Notes: generated by a model from the letters alone, not told the origin. Numbered from the stretch's first letter, positions 8,102 to 17,384 are shown. The stretch: 64,000 nt of DNA from GCA-2746795 sp963747345 (GCA_963747345.1 CAVVFA010000001.1:868001-932000); one strand, 5' to 3'. Numbers and translations are program-made.

Positions 8102-10990
8102 ATGAAAAATAGTAACGTAAGAGAAAACAACACTTCCTATAAAAAGAAAATAAGATACATCTCTTGGCCAATTTTGTTAATGGTAATGCTTTTTGCTATT
8201 GCTGCCAGGGCATCAGCTACCTTGCCCCTAGCCGGAACCACCATCGAATTTTCAGACACGGCGCTAACTGTAGGTAATTCTGATAGCAACAGCGTTGCTT
8301 TTGGCGATCTTGATGAAGATGGCGATTTAGATGCGTTTGTAGCCAATAATGGGCCTAACACCGTCTGGCGGAATGATGGCAACGGCACTTTTACCAATAG
8401 CGGTCAAAGCTTAGGCACCGCCAATAGCCAGGCTGTGGCTTTAGCCGATTTGGATCAAGATGGCGATCTGGATGCTTTCGTAGCCAATATGGGTCAGCCC
8501 GATATCAATGGTCAACCTGTTGGGGAACCCAGTGAGGTATGGTGGAATACAGGGAATGGAATCTTTTCAGATCCTCCACAGCTAATTGGAAATGCAGTCA
8601 GCCGAGATGTCGCTTTAATTGATGTTGATGATGATGGCTATTTAGATGCGGTTGTAGCCAATGACGGTCAAGCCAATAAAGTGTGGCTGAATACCCTTGA
8701 TACCTTTAATCCCCCCCTTCGTATCTTCTCAGATAGTGGACAATCCTTAGGCACTGCTGCCAGCCAAAGTGTTGCTGTAGGGGATGTAGACCAAAATGGC
8801 GAGCTAGATGTGTTTGTTGCCAATAAGGGCGAGGCTAACCGTGTATGGCTAAACACGAACGGCGTTTTCTCGACCAATGGGCAGGCATTAGGTAACGCCG
8901 CAAGTTTGGCTGTGGCTTTGCATGATATCGATCAGGATGGTGACTTGGATGCCTTTGTTGCCAATGAAAATCAGGCTGATGAAATTTGGGAAAATGATGA
9001 GGGACAATTTAGCCTGGTGCAAAGTTTGGGCAGTTCAGCCAGTCAGGAAGTTGTTTTGGGGGATTTAGACAACGATAGTGACTTGGATGCCATTGTTGTC
9101 AATGATAATCAAGAGAATGTCGTCTGGCAGAATGATGGCAGCGGTACATTCAGTGACAGCGGCTTAAGTTTGGGTAATTCAGCTAGCAGTGATGTGGCTT
9201 TGGCAGATTTGGATCGCGATGGCGATTTGGATGCCTTCATCACGAATAAATCTGGACAAGGAAATCGGGTCTGGCAAAACAACGCCGTTCACCGCAATAT
9301 ACCTTTTGTAGATAGTGGTCAAAATCTGGGTGACGAATGGAGTGTGGGTGTTGTTCTTGGCGATCTAGATAGTGATGGCGATCTGGATGCGTTTGTCACG
9401 AATGATTTTGGAGAGGGCAATCGCGTATTGCTGAACGATGGGAATGGCTTGTTTTCCTATACGGCACAGAGTATAGGCAATTCCTCTAGTCAACTGGCGG
9501 CTTTGGGTGATGTAGATGAAGATGGCGATCTGGATGCCTTCGTGGCTAACGTTGGTTCAGCCAACGCTAATAAGGTGTGGCTAAATGACGGTAGTGGCTT
9601 CTTTGTCGATAGTGGGCAGTCCCTCGGAAATTCAACAAGCATCAGCGTGGCGCTAGGCGATCTAGATAGAGATGGCGATTTGGATGCGTTTGTGGCGAAT
9701 TACAGAGGTGAACCTAACACAGTTTGGTGGAATAATGGCAATGGCGTATTCACTGATAGCGGGCAACGGTTAGGTAATTCATATAGTCTTGTTGTGCAGT
9801 TGGGCGATTTAGATGGGGATGGTGATCTGGATGCCTTTGTTACAAATGATGTGGGACAGAGTGATGAAGTGTGGCTAAATAATGGTAATGGCGTCTTCAT
9901 TAATAATGGGCAGTCGCTCGGTAATTCTTCTAGCCAGGGTGTAAGTTTAGGAGATGTGGATGGGGATGGTGATTTAGATGCTTTTGTTACCCATTTTCTA
10001 GGTCAAGCCGATGTGGTTTGGCTCAATAATGGCGATGGTACATTCACCGATAGTGGGCAAACTTTGAGTACGAGCTTTACTCAAGTTGTTGAGCTTTTTG
10101 ATTTTGATGATGATGGTGACTTGGATGCCTTTATTGCGGTCTATAATGAAGAGCCAAATGAAATTTGGCTGAATGATGGCCTTGGGTTTTTTACGGACAG
10201 TGGACAGCGTTTAGGAGATTCTAGCAGTGTTAGTTTGGCTATTGGTGATTTAGACCAGGATGGTGACCTGGATGCATTTGTGGTTAATTATTTTGGTGAG
10301 CCAAATAAAGTGTGGCGAAACGAAGGGGGTAGTGCTGGTTTGGTTGCCGTGGATTCTTCTATTTCAGAGGGGTTTATTCCAGATGGCGCAGAAGATGATG
10401 TGTTGATGATTGAATTCACGCATCATGGCATTGTTGGTGATCGTAATTTGGAGTTGGGTTATTGGAATCTTGATTTGTTGGCAAGTAATTGCAGTACACC
10501 CCTGACAACAGGAAATGTTAACAATGGCCTGGCTGCGTTGCGTGTGCGTTTGGATGATGGTGATGGGATTTTTGAAGTGGATGGCAGTGATATTGAGGTA
10601 GGAGTGGTAAGTGCCCCCAACTTTAGCCTGGATGCAGCAGGTGCCCAGACGATTACTTTTACAAATGATGATCCCAATGTGCAGATAACGCCTGCTTCTA
10701 CGAAGAATTATTGGGTTAGCCTGCAAGCGACTACGGGTCAGGGACAGTTGAATGTTTGTGTTCGTTTTGATCCTGATGCGGATGCATTGGTAGAGGGTAA
10801 AACACCTGATTTTTCAGTGTCTATCCAGGATACTACGCCGATGCAAACGAGCAATACGCCAACGGCCGTTTCCCTTTCATCAATCAGCGTCACCAACCAA
10901 AATACCAGTTGGGTTGTGCTGCTTGCAGGCGTGTTGGTGTTGGCGCTTGGCTCACTGTGGCTCCTGCGGCGCGTAAACCGTAAACCGTAA
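8102..10990 (+). CDS. Large FG-GAP/VCBS-repeat surface protein with C-terminal membrane anchor
   Basis: 962 residues. A hydrophobic export signal occupies about residues 20-40. Fourteen repeats of roughly 49 residues follow, each with a calcium-loop core of the type LGDLDxDGDLDAFVxN and then a VWxNxGxGxF strand. Fourteen equals two seven-bladed beta-propellers. A beta-sandwich-like region with two Cys follows (residues about 745-915), and the protein ends in a transmembrane helix (SWVVLLAGVLVLALGSLWLL) and a short basic tail, RRVNRKP, typical of a sorting/anchor signal. Function is probably adhesion or extracellular ligand binding with Ca2+. It runs against its minus-strand neighbours and lies between duplicated ACAD ends, a sign of insertion. 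AAGGA at 8089 supports the start. The only palindrome copy is in the anchor region (10,861). Confidence 0.85.
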   Translation: MKNSNVRENNTSYKKKIRYISWPILLMVMLFAIAARASATLPLAGTTIEFSDTALTVGNSDSNSVAFGDLDEDGDLDAFVANNGPNTVWRNDGNGTFTNSGQSLGTANSQAVALADLDQDGDLDAFVANMGQPDINGQPVGEPSEVWWNTGNGIFSDPPQLIGNAVSRDVALIDVDDDGYLDAVVANDGQANKVWLNTLDTFNPPLRIFSDSGQSLGTAASQSVAVGDVDQNGELDVFVANKGEANRVWLNTNGVFSTNGQALGNAASLAVALHDIDQDGDLDAFVANENQADEIWENDEGQFSLVQSLGSSASQEVVLGDLDNDSDLDAIVVNDNQENVVWQNDGSGTFSDSGLSLGNSASSDVALADLDRDGDLDAFITNKSGQGNRVWQNNAVHRNIPFVDSGQNLGDEWSVGVVLGDLDSDGDLDAFVTNDFGEGNRVLLNDGNGLFSYTAQSIGNSSSQLAALGDVDEDGDLDAFVANVGSANANKVWLNDGSGFFVDSGQSLGNSTSISVALGDLDRDGDLDAFVANYRGEPNTVWWNNGNGVFTDSGQRLGNSYSLVVQLGDLDGDGDLDAFVTNDVGQSDEVWLNNGNGVFINNGQSLGNSSSQGVSLGDVDGDGDLDAFVTHFLGQADVVWLNNGDGTFTDSGQTLSTSFTQVVELFDFDDDGDLDAFIAVYNEEPNEIWLNDGLGFFTDSGQRLGDSSSVSLAIGDLDQDGDLDAFVVNYFGEPNKVWRNEGGSAGLVAVDSSISEGFIPDGAEDDVLMIEFTHHGIVGDRNLELGYWNLDLLASNCSTPLTTGNVNNGLAALRVRLDDGDGIFEVDGSDIEVGVVSAPNFSLDAAGAQTITFTNDDPNVQITPASTKNYWVSLQATTGQGQLNVCVRFDPDADALVEGKTPDFSVSIQDTTPMQTSNTPTAVSLSSISVTNQNTSWVVLLAGVLVLALGSLWLLRRVNRKP

Positions 10991-11037
10991 ACCGTAAACC
11001 CTAAACCGTAAACCGTAAACCGTTGACTGTCCACTGT
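10974..11037. repeat. Tandem AAACCGT array plus CACTGT words
   Basis: Eight near-perfect copies of the 7-base word AAACCGT, starting inside the last codons of the FG-GAP gene, followed by ACTGTCCACTGTTCACTG. It sits between convergent genes. It differs from the other 3' elements in that the second half is not a clear complement of the first. Confidence 0.7.
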
Positions 11038-12214
11038 TCACTGATACCCCTTCAAAATCCGCTGTGCCACTGAGCGCTTATGCACCTCATCCGGTCCGTC
11101 GTAAATGCGGGCGGCGCGTTCATGGCGGATACCAGTAGGCGATGGGCGTTTCGTCTGTCATGCCCAGATGCGCCGTGTGCTTGCAAGGCGCGATCCAACA
11201 CACGCTGCAACACCCCGCCACGTAAAATTTGATGAGCGAAATTTCGTCGCGGGCTTCATATGCCCCTTTTTCGTCGATTTTTTGGGCGGCGTCCAGCACC
11301 ATGAGGCGGGCGGCGTTGATTTCAGCGCGAGATTCGGCTACCCAGTTTTGGATGGTTTGCTGTTCGGCCAACGCAACCCCGGGCGCCACTTCGCGGCGCA
11401 CGGCTTGCTCGCACATCAAATCGAAGGCGCGTTCGCAGATGCCGATCCAGCGCATACAGTGGTGGATACGTCCAGGCCCCAGCCGCTGTTGGGCGATCAT
11501 GAAACCCGTGCCTTCGGGGCCAAGCAGATTGGTCTGGGGCACGCGCACAGCGTCGTACATGATTTCGCAGTGGCTGGCCCAGCCGAAGCCGCGTTCGCCC
11601 ATCACGGAGGTTTTGCGCACCAGACGGAATCCAGGTGTGTCACAAGGCACGATAATCTGGCTGGCGCGTTGGTGTTTGGCGGCGCTTGGGTTGGTAATTG
11701 CCATGACGATGGCGAAATTTGCACCGTCGGCGGCAGTGGTGAACCATTTGTGACCGGTGATGAGGTAGTCGTCGCCATCTTTGATGGCTTTGGTGCTCAT
11801 CCAGGTGGGGTTGGAGCCGGGGTTTTCTGGTTCTGTCATCGAGAAGCAACTGCGGATGTCGCCAGCGAGTAAGGGTTTGAGGAACATTTCCTGTTGGGCT
11901 GGTGTGCCATATTCGATGAGAATTTCCATGTTGCCGGCATCAGGAGCCTGGCAGTTGAAGACGTAATGACCGAGCAGAGAACGACCTAAAACTTCGCTAA
12001 CGTGTCCATGTTCTACTAATGACAGTCCCATGCCGCCGAATTTTTCAGGAATTTGTGGCAGCCAAAGGCGCAGGGATTTGGCTTTGAGCCGTTTCTCGTG
12101 CAGGGCGGTCATCAAGGTTTCGTATTCGTGATTGAGCAGCAGCGGCTCCAAAGGAATAATTTCTTCACGCACGAATTCACGCATCGTAGAGAGGATCATG
12201 TTTATTTCGGTCAT
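11038..12214 (-). CDS. Acyl-CoA dehydrogenase (ACAD11-like), C-terminus frameshifted
   Basis: About 390 residues after correction. Flavin/substrate motifs include CFSMTEPENPGSNP and ITGHKWFTTAADGANF, and the C-terminal LGMTDETPIAYWY and ARIYDGPDEVHKRS signatures are present. The frame is lost after IKFYVAG (about 11,222), regained at LGMTD (about 11,165) and lost again after AYWY (about 11,130); the true end KGYQ lies at 11,038. Three small indels in 100 bases look like sequence error. Residues match the ACAD10/11 subgroup more than medium-chain ACADs. It catalyses FAD-dependent alpha,beta-dehydrogenation, or, in the ACAD11/LvaC type, handles phosphorylated 4-hydroxyacyl-CoA. The start at 12,214 is plausible; no strong ribosome binding site is seen. 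Confidence 0.8.
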
Positions 12215-12237
12215 TTTGATTGTCCTTTTGTCCCTTG

Positions 12238-12298
12238 TAAGCGTGGCATCCTTGCCACGTGCTGGCGCAAATCAGCGCGGCAGGGATGCCGCGGCTAC
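12238..12298. repeat. REP-like double palindrome (GCCGCGGCATCC family)
   Basis: Two imperfect palindromes in tandem, GCGTGGCATCCTTGCCACG and CGCGGCAGGGATGCCGCGG. The second, read on the minus strand, begins GTAGCCGCGGCATCCCTGCC and recurs at 21,220. It overlaps and supplies the stop codon of the SDR gene (12,295-12,297). Confidence 0.65.
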
Positions 12299-13077
12299 GA
12301 AATTGAACTGCCAACCATCTGCCCGCCATCAATGGTGAAGGTGGCGCCAGTGGTGAAACTGGAGGCGTTGGAGGCGAGATAGAGGGCGATGCCGGTTAGT
12401 TCTTCTGGTTCGGCCATGCGTCCTTGTGGGATGGATTTGATGACGGTTTCGTTTATCATGGGGTTTTGCCAGAGGGCGGCGCTGAATTTTGTTTTGACGA
12501 AACCGGGGGCGACGGCGTTGACCTGGATGTTGAATTGGGCAAGTTCGGCGGCGAGTACCTGGGTGAGCATGAGTACGGCCGCTTTGCTGACGGAGTAAAC
12601 GCCCATCATGGGCTGGGGTTCCAGGCCAGCGATAGAGGCCATGTTGATGATTTTGCCGCCGCCGCGTGTTTTCATACTTTCGGCGCAGAGTTTGGCGACG
12701 CGGAAGTAGCCTTTGACGTTGACATCGAGGATTTTGTCCCAATGACTGTCATCGGCGGTGAGGATGTGGCCGAAATGGGGGTTGGTGGCGGCGTTGTTGA
12801 CGAGGATGTCGATGCCGCCGTAGGCTGTGGTGGCTTGATCGATGAGGTGCTGAACGGCCGTTTCATCCCCCGTATGAGCCGCCACCGCCAACGCCTCGCC
12901 GCCCTTGCCGCGAATTATTTCCGCGACAGCATCCACGCCCTCTTGCTTGCGGCTGGCGAGTACGACTTTTGCGCCAGCCGCCGCATACGCCTCGGCAATC
13001 GCCTGCCCAATCCCGCGTGATGCGCCCGTGATGACGGCGACTTTGTCGGTTAAGTTGAAGGTTGGTTGGTTGGTCAT
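12295..13077 (-). CDS. SDR-family oxidoreductase (3-oxoacyl reductase / DHRS4-like)
   Basis: 260 residues, a classical SDR: TGASRGIGQAI near residue 18, NNAAT near residue 93, the catalytic YSVSK near residue 160 and the PG motif VAPGFVKTKF after it. NAD(P)-dependent oxidation or reduction of a hydroxyl/keto group; in this neighbourhood probably a 3-hydroxyacyl-CoA or similar. The start at 13,077 follows GGAAACCC. It is downstream of the enoyl-CoA hydratase gene, separated by a repeat hairpin, and upstream of the ACAD gene, all in one direction. Its last codon and stop fall in a REP-like palindrome. Confidence 0.87.
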   Translation of the reverse strand: MTNQPTFNLTDKVAVITGASRGIGQAIAEAYAAAGAKVVLASRKQEGVDAVAEIIRGKGGEALAVAAHTGDETAVQHLIDQATTAYGGIDILVNNAATNPHFGHILTADDSHWDKILDVNVKGYFRVAKLCAESMKTRGGGKIINMASIAGLEPQPMMGVYSVSKAAVLMLTQVLAAELAQFNIQVNAVAPGFVKTKFSAALWQNPMINETVIKSIPQGRMAEPEELTGIALYLASNASSFTTGATFTIDGGQMVGSSIS

Positions 13078-13091
13078 TGGGTTTCCTTAAA

Positions 13092-13158
13092 ACCTGAGAT
13101 TGGAGATTAGAGATTGGAGATTGGGTCGGGAAATCGATAATCTCTAATCTCCAATCTC
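13092..13158. repeat. Intergenic hairpin of GAGATTGG words
   Basis: The left arm GAGATTGGAGATTAGAGATT is matched perfectly over 20 bases by AATCTCTAATCTCCAATCTC on the right, with about 25 bases between. Each arm is itself a tandem array of the 7-9-base word GAGATTAGA/GAGATTGGA. It lies directly after the stop of the enoyl-CoA hydratase gene. The same family is at 38,640, 44,541 and 49,313. Confidence 0.85.
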
Positions 13159-13947
13159 TATTTCCCCTTAAATTCCGGTTCTCGCTTCTGCATAAAAGCC
13201 ATCACGCCTTCCTGAAAATCGTGGCTGGCGATGGTTTGTTTTTGCAGGCTGGCTTCGTATTCGATGGCGGCGAGCAGGTCGTTTTGGGCGGCGAAGGTGA
13301 GGGCTTGTTTGGTGAGACCGAGGGCGAGGGTGGGACGTTGGGCGAGGTCTTGAGCCCAGGCGAGGGTTTCTTCAAGCAGGTCGTCGGCGGGCACGATTTT
13401 GTTGGCGAGTCCCCAGTGGAGACATTGTTCGGCGGTGATGGGCTGGCCTTCGATTGCCATTTGGTAGGCGCGGCTGTAGCCGATTTGGCGCATGAGGAAC
13501 CAGGTGGCGCCCGCATCTGGCACGAAGGCGATGTTGCTGAAGGCCATCATGAGGCTGGCGTTGTGGCCCATCACTTGCAGGTCGCAGGCCAGGGCGAGGG
13601 ACATGCCTGCGCCAGCGGCTACCCCGTTAATGGCAGCGATGACGGGCTTTTTGAGCGTGGTGATGAGTCCCATGAGGGGTTGGTAGGAGTCGATGATGCG
13701 GTTGTAGAGGTCATCGGGAGTGGGGATGGTGGCAACGGCCGTTAAATCTGCCCCTGCACAAAATCCCTTGCCAGCCCCGGTGAGCACAACGGCCCGGATG
13801 GTCTCGTCTGCCTGCGGCTTCCTGGAAGGCAGATAAGAGGTCGGCATTCAGTTCGGCGTTGAGGGCGTTGCGTTTGTCGGGGCGATTCATGGTGATGAGG
13901 GCGACGTGGTCTTGGGTTTCGTAAATGAGGGTTTCATATTCTGACAT
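13158..13947 (-). CDS. Enoyl-CoA hydratase/isomerase family protein, frameshifted
   Basis: About 262 residues after correction. Crotonase-fold motifs: NRPDKRNALNAEL near residue 18, oxyanion-hole segment GAGKGFCAGADL near residue 62, and NGVAAGAGMSLALACDL near residue 102, covering the usual acyl-CoA site. The frame breaks near 13,820, where GCAG is duplicated (GCAGGCAG); deleting one copy joins FQEAA to DETIRAVVLTG. The hydration glutamate positions cannot be judged by eye. The start at 13,947 has an AGGAG site. It is probably co-transcribed with the thioesterase before it and the SDR after it as a fatty-acid or aromatic-acid degradation unit. Confidence 0.83.
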
Positions 13948-14065
13948 GACACAGTTCTCCTTTGTGGGGGGACGGGAAATAGTGAGCAATTAGGTTTTGA
14001 AAGCCAAGGGCGCAGAGCGCCAAAATCAGCATTCCACGCAGAGCGTGGAACGCGGGAATGTCTGT

Positions 14066-14507
14066 TTAATCGGGCTGCCAATCGGCCTGGAAGGCAGAAT
14101 ACGCTTTCTTTGATTTCTTGGGGAATGGGGAAGGCGCTGTTGGCATCGTAGTTGTACATGACTTGGATGGTTTTGGCGGTGGCAACTAAACGGCCGTCTT
14201 CGCCAATAATCTTATACATCAAATCAAAACTTTTTGTGCCAAAACGTGAAACGCCCACACCCACGGTTAACCGTTCCCCAAATAAAGCCTGTGATTTGTA
14301 GGTGCAAGTCGCTTCTACCAGGATGATGGGGATGCTCAGGAGGTCAAAGCGGGTGGGCTGACCTTGTTCTAAAAACTGGGTGATGTATTGAATACGCGCC
14401 GTTTCCAGATAGGAGAAAAAGACGGCGTTGTTGACGTGGCCCAGCGCGTCTAAATCACGAAATGTAACTTGGATTTGTGTTTCGGATGGATAGTTGGTGA
14501 TATTCAT
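14066..14507 (-). CDS. Acyl-CoA thioesterase, 4-hydroxybenzoyl-CoA thioesterase family, frameshifted near the end
   Basis: About 147 residues. The hotdog-fold signature RDLDALGHVNNAVFFSYLETAR near residue 18 contains the catalytic Asp (DxxGHVNN). The frame as written runs on for 60 extra residues. Removing one A in the AAAGAAAG run near 14,105 gives the sequence IKESAYSAFQADWQPD and a stop at 14,066, a normal family end. It hydrolyses acyl-CoA esters and would release CoA in this acyl-CoA gene group. The AGGAG just before 14,507 selects that start. It is the first gene of the minus-strand series. The run-on part would contain a repeat of GCGCAGAGCG words. Confidence 0.8.
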
Positions 14508-14611
14508 AATTGTATTGCTCCTCATTTTTACTGAACAAACCTATTTTACCGCAAAACGGCCGTTAGGTAATTCAAAGCTGAAATTGATACAGAAAACGAA
14601 AGAAAAGAGTC

Positions 14612-14617
14612 TATAAT
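14612..14617 (+). promoter_or_regulatory. Possible -10 box
   Basis: TATAAT about 100 bases before the start of the decayed lipoprotein gene. The best upstream hexamer, TTGATA, is 22 bases away, longer than the usual spacing, so support is weak. Confidence 0.3.
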
Positions 14618-14713
14618 AATGAACAAGCGTTTTGTTGGGTGAAGACAAAAAATTCATCCGTCAGAAAAAAAAGAGTTTTAGGGAGTTCATGCCAGTTTGA
14701 GGATGTAGTAACC

Positions 14714-16064
14714 ATGGGGAATTTATTTAGATCACACTTTGCACACATTGTTGTTGGCATTTTGTTGTTTGCGCTTACTGTTTTGATGGCGGCTTGTACA
14801 GTAGAGCAACCGGGTAGGCTCTCGTTCCCAGAGTTGCCAGAGCTTGAAGTTTTTTTACCTCAGCCGCAAGCAAGGCGAACACCTGTACTGAATCCAGGCG
14901 GAGTAGGCGGACCGCCTTTCAATCGCGGGAATATACCTGAGACAACCTCCTGAATACTATCGGATGTTCAAATTCGTTGCGAAGATGTGCGGCGAGATGC
15001 TTGCGGTCTGTTGGTAACGCTTCATGCCTGTTCATGATGACATTGAACTTGATTTGTGGCTGCATGGTGATAATGGTGTTCGGTTTTTGCCTAATCTGGA
15101 TGTGCTGCCTCAAGGTGAGATGAGAGTACGATTGCTCGAGTGAAACTTACTTCAAGGTGAGTCTCGCGAAATTGATTTCCCCTATGAGCCAAAATCTGAG
15201 GTATTAGGGAAATGTCGAGCCTAATTTGCCGGGTGCATTTACAGTTGATGTGGTAGCAACACATGCTGATACGAGTGATCTGTATGCTTATGATCGGACG
15301 AGTACGTTATATGGTTTCAATGAATTTGGGGAATTCATTCGCTTACCATCGTAGAAGTCGAATTCAAGAACAAGTTTCGAAGATGCATTTCGTTCGTGTG
15401 CCGAAATGTGGATGGCGGTATTCGGATTCAGTTGATGGAGCCGAGGAGCAAGGCCGTATCGGGGATATATTTATGGGTACGGGCTGACAGTATTCGGAGA
15501 TGAGTTATAACCCAAAAATGGAGATTTCTGACAGTGGTGCAATCACGTTTCTTGGATGATGCTTTTGGGCGCATACGGTGGATGCTCCAGGAACGCGGGT
15601 ACTGATGGATTCTCGCAAACTTCCCTACCACGAATGCGGGTGGCTGCAAGGGTGGCTTGATTTCCATTTGAGCTGGCTAGGAACGGCCGTTTAATGGAAG
15701 GAAGTATGCATTTTTGGTTGTTACGGGCCAAATAGCAAACGCTAACTCAGAAAAACTGAAACAATGCCGGTGGTGTGCAACTGTATTCTGATCCGCAATA
15801 TCCAAATGAACGTTGGTTGGGGCCAATCGTTACCCCAGCTTGACCCGTTACGCCAATGCCAGCGGCGGAAGGTGCCATTGAAGGAAATTATTGCAGAAAA
15901 CATTTTGGAAGATGGAACTATGCGAGGCGTTGAATAAATGTTTGTATGAAAATGAAGTGGTACGTGAAATTGCGCGGATTGGTCAAGAAATCAGCGTTCT
16001 AGCCATAGGTTACCCCAGCCGAAATGGACGTGGTATATTGCTGATTTTAAGATACGATTTGTCT
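14714..16064 (+). pseudogene. Decayed or heavily mis-sequenced lipoprotein gene
   Basis: It begins with MGNLFRSHFAHIVVGILL and a lipobox LMAAC, so the parent was an exported lipoprotein. After about 75 residues the frame changes repeatedly (near 14,953, 15,030, 15,140, 15,220, 15,430, 15,550, 15,840). Pieces in successive frames still read as protein: VQIRCEDVRRDACGLLV, IELDLWLHGDNGVRFLP and VEPNLPGAFTVDVVATH. Near the end, EGNYCRK and later TWYIADFK resemble the Cys-rich SH3-like module found at the ends of many Chloroflexota lipoproteins. The density of lesions is much higher than in neighbouring genes, so true decay is possible. One palindrome copy lies at 15,681. Confidence 0.55.
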
Positions 16065-16235
16065 GGAAATTGAATTTTAATCCGGCATAGTTTCCGTATA
16101 ACTGGCGACTTTAAGTTCATGAGGTCGAGAATCTGGAAGCGCAGAAATTTAAATTGTTCACAGAGCTTGATCCAGGATTATCGTGTCGAGACTGCCCCGC
16201 CGGTGGCATCTAGTACGGGCTGTTTGATCGAATCT

Positions 16236-17384
16236 TTAGCTTGAAACGATGACGTTTGCGCCCTCGGAGGGGTAGCAAATATAAATGTTGGGCTGTAATC
16301 CAGTCGCCGCCTGGTAACAAGCCGAAACCGCGTCGGCGAATGCTTTGGCGTGATAATCCCGCACCAGTGCGACTGCACAACCACCAAATCCGGCTCCCGT
16401 CATTCTTGCGCCAAAAACGGCCGTTTTCCGCCGCAGCGCACAATCGACAATCTGGTTTAATTCTTTGCTAGAAACCTCAAAATCATCTCGCAAACTGGCA
16501 TGGCTTTCGTTGATCAATGTGCCTAAGGTACGCGGATCGTCTTGCAGCATGGCGGCCATGGCATCCAGCGTGCGCTGGTTTTCGGTGATGATGTGTTTGG
16601 CGCGTTTGCGCGTGAGCGGATCCAGCCCATCCGCTTTGGCGTTAAAGGTTTCGATATCGACGTCACGCAGGGCAGTCACGCCGAAATAGGCGGCCGCTTC
16701 TTCACATTGTTGGCGGCGTTCGTTGTAGGCAGAACCGACGAGTCCACGACGGGTGGCGGTATCTAAAATGACAACGGCCGTTTCCTTCGGCAGCGGCACC
16801 AAACAAGACTCCAGCGAGCGACAGTCGATCAACAGCGCATGGCCTTCTTTGCCTGCGGCCGAAATCATCTGATCCATAATGCCGCAGTTGACACCCACCC
16901 ACTTGTTTTCGCATTTTTGGCCGAGCAGCGCCATCTGTGCGGCATCCCAGGGCAGGTCAGACACGGTGGCAAAGGCACGCGCGACAGCCAGTTCCAGCGC
17001 CGCTGAGGAAGACAGCCCAGCGCCGACGGGAATATCGCCAGCAGAAACGCCTTGCCAGCCAGTTAGTTCAAAACCGGCATCTTGCAGTACCCAAGCCATG
17101 CCTTTGATGTACTCAACCCAACCTTCATCCCCTTTTTCAAAACTGGATAGCGAAAATTCAGCAGGTGTATCTAGGTCTAAGGAATGGAGTTCAACACGGT
17201 TGTCGCTGCGCGGGGAAAGCGCGATGTAAATGGCGCGGTCAATCGCCATCGGCAGCACAAAGCCATCATTGTAATCGGTATGTTCCCCAATTAAATTTAC
17301 TCGTCCTGGCGCACGCACAATGTGTAACGGCCGTTCTCCAAAACGTTCACTATAGGCTTGTAATACTTTTTCTTGCAGAGTCAC
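16236..17384 (-). CDS. galK: Galactokinase
   Basis: 382 residues, the usual length. GHMP kinase motifs in order: the galactokinase signature GRVNLIGEHTDYNDGFVLP near residue 27 (residues that bind galactose), the ATP loop GAGLSSSAALE near residue 120, and the C-terminal TGAGFGGCAV near residue 335. Catalytic Asp in CGIMDQM. Phosphorylates galactose to galactose-1-phosphate (Leloir pathway); no galT or galE is visible nearby. I chose the GTG start at 17,384, preceded by AAGGGAG; the upstream in-frame extension is repeat sequence. It is transcribed divergently from the aminomutase gene. Palindromes are at 16,417, 16,772 and 17,326. Confidence 0.95.
   Translation of the reverse strand: MTLQEKVLQAYSERFGERPLHIVRAPGRVNLIGEHTDYNDGFVLPMAIDRAIYIALSPRSDNRVELHSLDLDTPAEFSLSSFEKGDEGWVEYIKGMAWVLQDAGFELTGWQGVSAGDIPVGAGLSSSAALELAVARAFATVSDLPWDAAQMALLGQKCENKWVGVNCGIMDQMISAAGKEGHALLIDCRSLESCLVPLPKETAVVILDTATRRGLVGSAYNERRQQCEEAAAYFGVTALRDVDIETFNAKADGLDPLTRKRAKHIITENQRTLDAMAAMLQDDPRTLGTLINESHASLRDDFEVSSKELNQIVDCALRRKTAVFGARMTGAGFGGCAVALVRDYHAKAFADAVSACYQAATGLQPNIYICYPSEGANVIVSS

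Noticed and set aside
8255..10350. Periodic DNA repeats resembling a tandem or CRISPR-like array
   Set aside because: The period comes from protein repeats (FG-GAP blades) with synonymous and non-synonymous variation; no constant spacer/repeat structure exists.
14612..14617. Strong promoter for the decayed lipoprotein
   Set aside because: Only the -10 box is good; the spacing to the nearest -35-like hexamer is 22 bases.
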